Assembly: GCA_017964325.1 (NCBI GenBank)
Contig: JAGCSE010000029.1
Location: 1-29,862 of the forward strand
DNA length: 29,862 bases
From: Victivallales bacterium
GTDB taxonomy: Bacteria; Verrucomicrobiota; Lentisphaeria; Oligosphaerales; Oligosphaeraceae
Direction: 5' to 3'
Both the position numbers and the translations under genes were made by a program. Below, in pieces: positions 18,175-24,871 of this stretch; positions within the stretch are counted from its first letter, which is position 1; each line of letters starts with the position of its first letter. Under the pieces are notes generated by a model. That model made no database searches and was not told where the DNA came from. It was given only the letters and a program-made list of their open reading frames with translations.

Positions 18175-19878
18175 ATGTGTGGTTTTGTAGGTATTTTCGA
18201 TATTGGCGACGGCAAGGCGGCCGTCCTGCGAAAACAGTTGCTCCAGATGTCACGCAAGATACGGCATCGTGGCCCCGATTGGTCTGGTGTCTTTGAATGC
18301 CCGCGCGCCTTGATCTCCCATGAACGTCTGGCCATCATCGACCCGCTGTCAGGCAAGCAGCCTCTCTACAGCCCGGACGGCCGCTATGTTTTGGCCGTCA
18401 ATGGCGAAATCTACAACCACAAGGAACTGCGGCGCGAACTGGAAGGCGGCTACCGTTTCCAGACGCAGTCGGACTGCGAAGTGCTTCTGCCGCTGTATAT
18501 TAAATATGGTGCAGATTTCCTCGACAAGCTGAAAGGCATTTTTGCATTCGCCCTCTACGACGTGCAGGAAGACAAGTTTCTCATCGGCCGCGACCCAATC
18601 GGCGTCATCCCGCTCTATGAAGGATGGGATGATGACGGCCATTACTATGTCGCTTCCGAACTCAAGGCCCTCGAAGGCTTCTGCAGCACGTTGCAGGAGT
18701 TCCAGCCAGGCCATTATCTGCGCAGCGGCGACACGAAGCCGACCCGTTGGTATCACCGCGATTGGTTTGAATATGACTGCGTGAAAAGCAACAGGACATC
18801 CATTCCCGAACTGCGTAACGCATTGGAAGCCGCCGTCAAACGCCAGATGATGAGCGATGTGCCGTACGGCGTGCTGCTCTCCGGCGGGCTCGATTCATCC
18901 GTCATCGCGGCCATCACGGCGAAATTCGCCCGCCGCCGTATTGAGACTGGCGATGCGCAGGAGGCCTGGTGGCCAAGATTGCATTCCTTCGCCGTTGGGC
19001 TGGAGGATTCGCCCGATCTTGTCGCCGCACGAAAGGCGGCGGACGCGTTGGACACCGTCCATCATGAAATCCATTTCACCATCCAGGAGGCTCTCGATGC
19101 GTTGCCTGATGTCATCTACCATCTGGAAACGTATGACATCACGACTGTTCGCGCCTCCACGCCGATGTTCCTCATGGCCCGTGCCATCAAGGCCATGGGC
19201 ATCAAGATGGTACTTTCAGGCGAAGGTTCCGACGAAATTTTCGGTGGATATTTGTATTTCCACAAGGCTCCGAACGCCAAGGAGTTCCACGAGGAGACCG
19301 TCCGTAAGCTCGGCAAGCTCCACCTCTACGACTGTCTCCGCGCCAACAAGGCGCTGGCCGCATGGGGCGTCGAAGGTCGCGTTCCATTCTTGGATCAAGA
19401 ATTTCTTGATGTCGCGATGCGTCTCAATCCGGCCGATAAGATGTGCCGCGGCCGCAAGTTGCCTGCGACCATTGGTGATCATGGGGGTGCCGTCATCGAA
19501 AAATGGATCCTCCGTGAAGCGTTCCATGACATGTTACCGCCGGAAATCGTCTGGCGGCAGAAGGAGCAGTTCTCCGACGGCGTTGGTTATTCGTGGATCG
19601 ACACCCTGAAGGAGATGACCGCCCGCGAAGTCACGGACGCGCAGTTCGCGTTGGCCGCCAAGCGCTTCCCCGTCAACACGCCCGCCACGAAAGAGGAATA
19701 CTACTACCGTAGCATCTTCGCGGAATTCTTCCCGTCTGAATCCGCGGCGGCCTGCGTCCCGCATGAAGCATCGGTCGCCTGTTCGACGGCAAAAGCCTTG
19801 GAGTGGGACGAAGCCTTCAAGAAGATGAACGAACCGTCAGGCCGTGCCGTGGCCGGAGTGCACAATGCACAAAGCTAA
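18175..19878 (+). CDS. asnB: Asparagine synthase B (E. coli AsnB type)
   Basis: AsnB makes asparagine from aspartate, ATP and glutamine. Starting at ATG 18175 the protein has 567 residues and begins MCGFVGIF, so Cys2 becomes the N-terminal nucleophile. The glutaminase domain has MRHRGPDW-like KIRHRGPDWSG and VNGEIYNH. The synthetase domain has the ATP-pyrophosphatase loop LLSGGLDSS near residue 235 and SGEGSDEIFGGYLYFHKAP. The C-terminal half, including WRQKEQFSDGVGYSWID and the ending KALEWDEAFKKMNEPSGRAVAGVH, is strikingly like E. coli AsnB (554 residues). It lies 12 bp after gltD and is probably cotranscribed. Confidence 0.96.
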   Translation: MCGFVGIFDIGDGKAAVLRKQLLQMSRKIRHRGPDWSGVFECPRALISHERLAIIDPLSGKQPLYSPDGRYVLAVNGEIYNHKELRRELEGGYRFQTQSDCEVLLPLYIKYGADFLDKLKGIFAFALYDVQEDKFLIGRDPIGVIPLYEGWDDDGHYYVASELKALEGFCSTLQEFQPGHYLRSGDTKPTRWYHRDWFEYDCVKSNRTSIPELRNALEAAVKRQMMSDVPYGVLLSGGLDSSVIAAITAKFARRRIETGDAQEAWWPRLHSFAVGLEDSPDLVAARKAADALDTVHHEIHFTIQEALDALPDVIYHLETYDITTVRASTPMFLMARAIKAMGIKMVLSGEGSDEIFGGYLYFHKAPNAKEFHEETVRKLGKLHLYDCLRANKALAAWGVEGRVPFLDQEFLDVAMRLNPADKMCRGRKLPATIGDHGGAVIEKWILREAFHDMLPPEIVWRQKEQFSDGVGYSWIDTLKEMTAREVTDAQFALAAKRFPVNTPATKEEYYYRSIFAEFFPSESAAACVPHEASVACSTAKALEWDEAFKKMNEPSGRAVAGVHNAQS

Positions 19879-19920
19879 AAAATTTGAAAAACTAGGTTAA
19901 ACCTAGAAAAGCTTTTAGCT
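19873..19920 (+). other. Nested hairpin between the two asnB genes
   Basis: An outer stem AGCTAAAA (19873-19880) pairs with TTTTAGCT (19913-19920), and an inner stem CTAGGT (19892-19897) pairs with ACCTAG (19901-19906) across TAA. The structure contains the stop of the first asnB and ends 7 nt before the start of the second. There is no T-run directly after it, so it is not a standard terminator. It could stabilise or process the mRNA or modulate translation of the second gene. Confidence 0.5.
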
Positions 19921-19927
19921 AAAAAAC

Positions 19928-21838
19928 ATGTGCGGCATAGTCGGCATCATCAACCATCACGGCATTCACGAAGCCGAAACAATCATCCATGCGATGAATG
20001 ACAGCCTACATCATCGCGGTCCTGATGATGATGGATTTTTCATCGATGATGATGTCGCTTTTGGTCATCGTCGTCTTGCTGTCATCTCTCCCGAAACAGG
20101 CCATCAGCCGATCTTCAATGAAGGTGGAACAGTCATCGCCATTCTCAACGGCGAAATCTACAATCATCTGGAGTTGAGGCGGGAACTGGAGAAAAAAGGC
20201 CATCGCTTCACGACAGAATCCGACACGGAAACACTGGTCCACCTCTACGAAGAGCTTGGCGATTCAATGGTTTCACGTCTGGAAGGAATGTTTGCATTTG
20301 CGATCTACAACCGCCGCAACCGTCGTCTGCTGTTGGCCCGCGATCGGTTGGGGCAGAAACCACTGTTCTATTTTATTTCCCATGACACGCTTGTCTTCGC
20401 TAGTGAACTGTCTGGCCTGCTCGTCCATCCCGCCATGGAAAAAGAACTGGACATGGCGGCTGTAAACGATTATCTCTCGCTTCTTTACATACCTGAGCCG
20501 AAGACCGTTTACCGCCATGTCCGTCGTCTTCCGCCTGGATGCACGATGACGTTTTCCATAGACGATCCGCAACCCGTCATCCAGCCCTACTGGTGGCTTG
20601 ATTTCTCTCATAAAAATTTGGGAATAAACTTTCAAGACGCGACGAAAGAAGTTCGCCGCTTGGTGGAAAACGCCGTCCGCAAACGGATGGTGGCTGACGT
20701 TCCGCTGGGCGTGTTTCTTTCAGGCGGTCTCGATTCCGCCATCATCGCGGCTGTCACCGCCAAAATCCGCGCTCCAGAAGCTTGTGACGCATACACGATT
20801 GGTTTCGCAGATGCATCATACGACGAACGCGCGGCGGCCCGCGCCACCGCCGCCGCGATCTCCCGTCTGCCAGGCGTGAATCTTCGCCATCACGAACTGG
20901 AAGTCGCTCCCGCAGATTTTGATCTCTTGCGCAAATTGATCCGCCATTTCGGACAGCCTTTCGCGGATGCGTCCATGCTGCCGACATTCCTTCTGAGCCA
21001 GTTCACCCGCACGGGCCTGACCGTCGCCTTGAGCGGCGACGGAGCCGATGAAATATTCGGCGGCTACGAACGATACATCGCCATGCGAATGTTTCATTCT
21101 GCGCGGCGACTTCCGTCGCCGACACAGGTCATATACAATGTGTTTGCGGCCATCCTGCCGGATTCAGGCGAACGGACGTTCTGCGGTCGTCTGCGACGCC
21201 TCTGCCGACTGCTCGCCAATCGTCAAGAGAATGCCTATTTCAGCCTGCTCGACCATTGCCCCGCCTCTATTCGAAACCGTTTTTTCGGCCCGCGACTACA
21301 TGATTCTGTGAACAACGACTGCACGCTTCCTTTCGCTGAAATTGAAAAGTCGTTGACGGCGACGGATTTCACAGAACGATGCTCCGAATTGGACATCCAC
21401 ACCTATATGCCAGGCGATGTGCTGACAAAGGTCGATATCGCCAGCATGGCCTGCGCGTTGGAGGTCCGTTCGCCGTTTCTCGACCACGAACTGGCCGAAT
21501 TCGCCGCCACCCTTCCATGGGATTTCAAACTCCACGGCAATGACCGCAAGCATATTCTGAAAGCGGCCTTTGCCGACCTGTTGCCGCAAGAGATATTGAA
21601 CCGTCGCAAACGTGGCTTCGGCGTGCCAATCGCGGCATGGCTGCGCACGACATGGCGCAAGCAGGCGGAGGAAGCATTGTTCGATGGCCCGCTTTTTTCT
21701 GAAGGCTTCATCGAGCGTGTTCCGCTTCTCAAAATCTGGAACGACCATCAATCCGCCCGTTCCGACAATAGCTATCTGCTTTGGACGCTCTTGATGCTGT
21801 CGTTATTTCTTGAAAAATATATCGCTCCATTGAATTAA
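19928..21838 (+). CDS. Second asparagine synthase-like glutamine amidotransferase
   Basis: The 636-residue protein starts MCGIVGIINH with Cys2 as nucleophile. It has HHRGPDDDG, LNGEIYNHLELR and the pyrophosphatase loop FLSGGLDSA near residue 264, then ALSGDGADEIFGGYERY and VRSPFLDHELAEF. It belongs to the longer AsnB/AsnO-like group, which includes enzymes in polysaccharide and exosortase loci; it is clearly not a duplicate of the adjacent asnB. Its substrate may be aspartate or another carboxylate. No Shine-Dalgarno is visible before the ATG, which follows an A-rich stretch just downstream of a hairpin. Its stop overlaps that of the convergent nadE by three bases. Confidence 0.88.
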   Translation: MCGIVGIINHHGIHEAETIIHAMNDSLHHRGPDDDGFFIDDDVAFGHRRLAVISPETGHQPIFNEGGTVIAILNGEIYNHLELRRELEKKGHRFTTESDTETLVHLYEELGDSMVSRLEGMFAFAIYNRRNRRLLLARDRLGQKPLFYFISHDTLVFASELSGLLVHPAMEKELDMAAVNDYLSLLYIPEPKTVYRHVRRLPPGCTMTFSIDDPQPVIQPYWWLDFSHKNLGINFQDATKEVRRLVENAVRKRMVADVPLGVFLSGGLDSAIIAAVTAKIRAPEACDAYTIGFADASYDERAAARATAAAISRLPGVNLRHHELEVAPADFDLLRKLIRHFGQPFADASMLPTFLLSQFTRTGLTVALSGDGADEIFGGYERYIAMRMFHSARRLPSPTQVIYNVFAAILPDSGERTFCGRLRRLCRLLANRQENAYFSLLDHCPASIRNRFFGPRLHDSVNNDCTLPFAEIEKSLTATDFTERCSELDIHTYMPGDVLTKVDIASMACALEVRSPFLDHELAEFAATLPWDFKLHGNDRKHILKAAFADLLPQEILNRRKRGFGVPIAAWLRTTWRKQAEEALFDGPLFSEGFIERVPLLKIWNDHQSARSDNSYLLWTLLMLSLFLEKYIAPLN

Positions 21839-23766
21839 ACGCTTTCAAGAGATGACTTCCACAATGCCCAGGAGGCGTCGGACGGCATACGCCAATCGCC
21901 TCGCGGCGACAGCGAAATCGTACCGACCTTCGGTCCGTCGGGAAAACAGCTCCGCTTGAACTGTTGTGTGAAAAACCGTCGTAGAAATGTCTTCAGATAA
22001 TCGTGCAGTTTTTCCGCAGGATAATCTGGAAACGCACGGGAGGCCATGAAAAGCAGTTTGGCGGGCGTAGCTCCCTCTTTCACAAAATGATACAAATAAA
22101 AGTCATGCACTTCGTATGGCCCGATGATGTCCTCGGTCTTCTGGCGGATGGTGCCGTCCTCCGCAGCCGGAAGAAGCTCCGGACTGACAGGCGTATCCAT
22201 CACATCATACAATAGATTCCGAACGTCCTCCGAAGATGAATTGTCTGCGACAAACGACACGAGATGGCGAACCAGCGTCTTTGGAATTGAACAATTCACC
22301 GCATACATGGAAATATGGTCGCCGTTGTATGTGCTCCAACCCATGGCCACCTCCGACAAATCGCCCGTGCCGACGACAAGTCCACCCACGCTGTTGGACA
22401 CGTCCATCAAAATCTGCGTCCGTTCTCTCGCCTGCACATTTTCATACGTGACATCATGGTTGTTTTCATCATGTCCAATGGAACGGAAATGCTCGCGGCA
22501 GGCTTCAACGATGCTGATTCTTCGCAATTCCACGCCCAACGCCTCGCAAAGACCGACGGCATTATGACTCGTGCGGTCGGTCGTGCCGAATCCAGGCATC
22601 GTAATGGCAACGACATCCGACGCAGGCCGTCGCATCAATTTCATGGCATGGACGCAGACAAGCAGCGCCAATGTGGAATCAAGCCCGCCTGAAACGCCAA
22701 TCACCAGTTTTTTCATGTTGGTGTGTTCCATGCGTTTCGCAAGACCAGCCGTCTGGATGGCGAAAATCTCCTTGCACCGCTCCTGCCGTTGGCTGTCATC
22801 AGACGGAACAAATGGTTTCCGGTCGAAAAACCGATGAATCTGCTCCACTTTTGGAACTGGTGGTGGATCAAACGGAACAAATCTGAAATTCGGAACATCG
22901 CTCGTCGCAACACTGTCGCCGAAAGGACTTTCCGACAACCGCGCCACACGGATCCTGTCCAAATCGACATCGGCCCAATGGATTGTGTTTTCACGTCCGA
23001 ACCGTTCGGAATCCAAAAGAACGGAGCCGTTTTCGGCAATGAGACAATGGCCTCCGCATACCGTATCGGTCGTCGTTTCATGCACGCCCGCCGATACATA
23101 CGCGTAAACGGCGACACATCGTGCGCTCTGCCCCTGCACAAGGTTGCGGCGATAGGCGGCTTTCCCGACCAGCTCGTTGCTGGCGGAAAGATTCAGCAGA
23201 AGCGTCGCGGAACGGAGGGCCTGCCATGAGCTTGGCGGCACGACGCTCCACAGGTCTTCGCAGATTTCCATTCCAATCCGCAGCTCCTCCCCCGCATTGA
23301 ACAGCAAGTCCGTACCGAAAGGGATATGTTTTTGTCCTGCATAATCGATGAAAGCGTCTCGCAGCCCGTATCCTGAGGCGAAATGGCGTTTTTCATAATA
23401 TTCTTTGTAATTGGGAAGATGTGTTTTGGGAACGATTCCAAGTATCCGACCATGTTGCAGAAGCAATGCCGCATTGAAGAGCCTCCCTTGGAATCGAACA
23501 GGAGCGCCGATTGCCATGACCGCATCCAGCGAAGATGTCGCGTCGCAAATATGTTCCACCGCCTTTTCCACGCCATCCAGCAGCAAGTTGTTTTGGAACA
23601 AATCGCCACAGGAATACGAACTGATTGTCAATTCTGGAAATAACATGATGGATGCATTTCCATCTTCCGCCTTTTCAACCAGTTCCAGAATTTGTTCCGC
23701 ATTGAAATCAGGGTCGGCCACCCGCGTGACGGGTACGCAAGCCGCTATTCTATAAAATCCAAACAT
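21835..23766 (-). CDS. nadE: Glutamine-dependent NAD+ synthetase
   Basis: It amidates nicotinate adenine dinucleotide to NAD+ using glutamine. From ATG 23766 the protein has 643 residues, the usual two-domain size. The nitrilase-like glutaminase domain shows its triad: Glu45 (FPEL), Lys114 (PKTHLPNYKEYYEKRHF) and Cys169 (MEICEDLW). The synthetase domain has the ATP loop GVSGGLDST near residue 357, followed by VGTGDLSEVAMGW. The start is fixed by AAAGGACT 8 nt before this ATG; an in-frame ATG at 23853 would add 29 residues but lacks a site and conservation. Upstream are a weak sigma54-like element and two copies of the ACA-N5-TGT palindrome seen at gltB, so it probably belongs to the same regulon. 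It ends convergent with, and overlapping, the second asnB-like gene. Confidence 0.95.
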   Translation of the reverse strand: MFGFYRIAACVPVTRVADPDFNAEQILELVEKAEDGNASIMLFPELTISSYSCGDLFQNNLLLDGVEKAVEHICDATSSLDAVMAIGAPVRFQGRLFNAALLLQHGRILGIVPKTHLPNYKEYYEKRHFASGYGLRDAFIDYAGQKHIPFGTDLLFNAGEELRIGMEICEDLWSVVPPSSWQALRSATLLLNLSASNELVGKAAYRRNLVQGQSARCVAVYAYVSAGVHETTTDTVCGGHCLIAENGSVLLDSERFGRENTIHWADVDLDRIRVARLSESPFGDSVATSDVPNFRFVPFDPPPVPKVEQIHRFFDRKPFVPSDDSQRQERCKEIFAIQTAGLAKRMEHTNMKKLVIGVSGGLDSTLALLVCVHAMKLMRRPASDVVAITMPGFGTTDRTSHNAVGLCEALGVELRRISIVEACREHFRSIGHDENNHDVTYENVQARERTQILMDVSNSVGGLVVGTGDLSEVAMGWSTYNGDHISMYAVNCSIPKTLVRHLVSFVADNSSSEDVRNLLYDVMDTPVSPELLPAAEDGTIRQKTEDIIGPYEVHDFYLYHFVKEGATPAKLLFMASRAFPDYPAEKLHDYLKTFLRRFFTQQFKRSCFPDGPKVGTISLSPRGDWRMPSDASWALWKSSLESV

Positions 23767-23806
23767 AACAGCAGTCCTTTTGAAATGAAACCAAGCCATT
23801 TTAGCA

Positions 23807-23823
23807 TAGCATATTTCATTCCC
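23807..23823 (-). promoter_or_regulatory. Possible sigma54 promoter for nadE
   Basis: On the minus strand this reads GGGAATGAAATATGCTA. GG (23822-23821) and GC (23810-23809) are correctly spaced, and ATG plus TGCTA fall at the same positions as in the glnN and gltB elements. The -24 block deviates (GGGAAT for TGGCAC). The start would be near 23797, 31 nt before the ATG. It is weak on sequence alone; shared upstream palindromes raise its credibility. Confidence 0.45.
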
Positions 23824-23859
23824 AAATGGGCTGTTTTCAATTCTATTGTTCACGTTTTT

Positions 23860-23874
23860 TTACAGAAAATGTGC
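23860..23874. promoter_or_regulatory. ACA-N5-TGT palindrome upstream of nadE, copy 1
   Basis: TTACA and TGTGC flank GAAAA, the same spacing as in the glnN/gltB region. The centre is about 70 bp upstream of the predicted nadE start. The right half-site is imperfect. Confidence 0.45.
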
Positions 23875-23934
23875 AATCATACGGATCATTCCACTAAAAG
23901 AGATAAATACACCCCACATTGTCACCAAGGAACC

Positions 23935-23949
23935 ATACAGTTTTTGTAA
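23935..23949. promoter_or_regulatory. ACA-N5-TGT palindrome upstream of nadE, copy 2
   Basis: ATACA and TGTAA flank GTTTT. The centre is about 145 bp upstream of the predicted nadE start, equal to the distance of the best site from the gltB start. Confidence 0.5.
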
Positions 23950-23986
23950 TATAATCTGAAAAATTTTACAATATTTTTCATTTTCT

Positions 23987-24020
23987 GCCAATGACCAAGA
24001 ACAGAGACGATTCAAACGGC
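23987..24020. repeat. Short dispersed repeat, copy A
   Basis: About 33 bp built on CCAATGACCAAGAACA match a second copy at 27627-27659 with only a few changes. Both copies also have CAATATTTTTC shortly upstream (copy B with about 20 extra bases between). The copies bracket the kinase gene in direct orientation. Confidence 0.7.
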
Positions 24021-24030
24021 AGGGGAGGGG

Positions 24031-24064
24031 CGCACTCTGTGCGACCGATTGCGCAAAGCGCAAT
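24031..24064. repeat. Two adjacent small hairpins
   Basis: CGCAC-TCT-GTGCG (24031-24043) is followed by ATTGCGC-AAA-GCGCAAT (24048-24064). Both stems are perfect. No T-run follows on the plus strand. Their role is unknown; they may be part of a repeat unit. Confidence 0.5.
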
Positions 24065-24209
24065 TATCATCAAAATACCGCGAAGGGGAATTCAACGCCC
24101 TACCTAAATCATTGATTGGGAACCACGAAAATTACACACAAAAAAACAATGACTTAGAAAATACAGATTACACAGATTGCCTCGCTGCTGTCGGCTAGGA
24201 TGAAGGGGG

Positions 24210-24400
24210 AAAAGTAATCTTTGATTGCTTTTTGGGTGACGTGAGACGTAAGACGAGCGGAGACGTAAGACAAAAAGACATAAGACAGGAAGACAAAAAG
24301 ACCAAGAGGCAAGTGGCCGCGTCTTTTGGTCTGATCGTCTCGTTGTCTCAGCTCGCGTCTCGCGTCTCACGTCAAACTGCAATGGCACTGCCATTGCGCC
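24210..24400. repeat. Palindromic repeat element, copy 1
   Basis: The element opens with a terminator-like stem (24210-24219 with 24223-24232, one wobble, then T's). A long imperfect palindrome follows, made of GAGACG/TAAGAC units on the left and CGTCTC units on the right; GACGTGAGACG (24238-24248) pairs with CGTCTCACGTC (24363-24373). It closes with the palindrome GCAATGGCA-C-TGCCATTGC. A near-identical copy follows directly. Confidence 0.8.
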
Positions 24401-24410
24401 CTACAGGGGA

Positions 24411-24620
24411 AGGGCTGGAAAAAGCAATCTTGATTGCTTTTTGGAGGACATGAGACGCGAGACGTGAGACGAGCGGAGACGTAAGACAAAAAGACATAAG
24501 ATGGGAAGACAAAAAGACCAAGAGGCAAGTGGCCGCGTCTTTTGGTCTGATTGTCTCGTTGTCTCAGCTCGCGTCTCGCTCTCGCGTCTCACGTCAAACC
24601 GCAATGGCAGTGCCATTGTC
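24411..24620. repeat. Palindromic repeat element, copy 2
   Basis: It is the tandem partner of the previous element, offset 210 bp at the left end and 222 bp at the right. The extra 12 bases come from added GAGACG-type units on both arms. The central segment from GACAAAAAGACC to GGCCGCGTCTTTTGGTCTG is nearly unchanged. Confidence 0.8.
24419..24442. terminator. Intrinsic terminator-like hairpin (symmetric)
   Basis: AAAAAGCAAT pairs perfectly with ATTGCTTTTT across a CTTG loop. The stem is flanked by A's and ends in T's, so it could work in either direction. It is the left boundary of repeat copy 2, so it may travel with the repeat and not serve a particular gene. Confidence 0.5.
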
Positions 24621-24871
24621 TGACAATGACAACCTCCACCAGACCATGCAGTTTTTTGTCAAAATAACTATGACCAGCACAGTAAAGAAAGGATTGCATA
24701 TTCATGTCATGCAGGGATTAAAAACGTCCGTCTGAATTGCATTGCATTAAAACTGTGTTATTTTTCCATTGTGTTATTGGCTTCATGACAATGGCACTTT
24801 TTTGAATACAAGGCTTTTAAACATGGCTTTCAACGCTGTCTCTACTGGACGGCGGCAGGATTACGATACCA

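Larger units (their letters stand above)
23767..24871. other. Non-coding interval between nadE and the kinase gene
   Basis: This stretch of about 1.1 kb shows no convincing gene. From left to right it holds the nadE control region, a copy of a short dispersed repeat, two small hairpins, low-complexity sequence rich in ACACA and CAGATTACA, two tandem palindromic repeats of about 200 bp, and a roughly 250-bp leader to the kinase gene. I cannot assign a confident promoter for the kinase. Confidence 0.7.

Noticed and set aside
23767..23853. 29-residue N-terminal extension of nadE
   Set aside because: A strong AAAGGACT sits 8 nt before ATG 23766, where the conserved nitrilase fold begins, and the extension overlaps the predicted promoter.
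24383..24397. Perfect match to the sigma54 consensus (TGGCAC-N5-TTGC)
   Set aside because: It is part of the palindrome closing repeat copy 1, and copy 2 lacks the -12 GC. It is 475 bp from the next gene with no ACA-N5-TGT site near it, so a chance match from the palindrome is more likely.
24238..24600. CRISPR-like array of short GAGACG repeats
   Set aside because: Units are irregular, have no unique spacers of constant size and form inverted arms; no cas genes are present.
24792..24806. TGGCACTTTTTTGAA upstream of the kinase gene as a sigma54 promoter
   Set aside because: The spacing is one base short and the -12 GC is replaced by GA; both features are needed.
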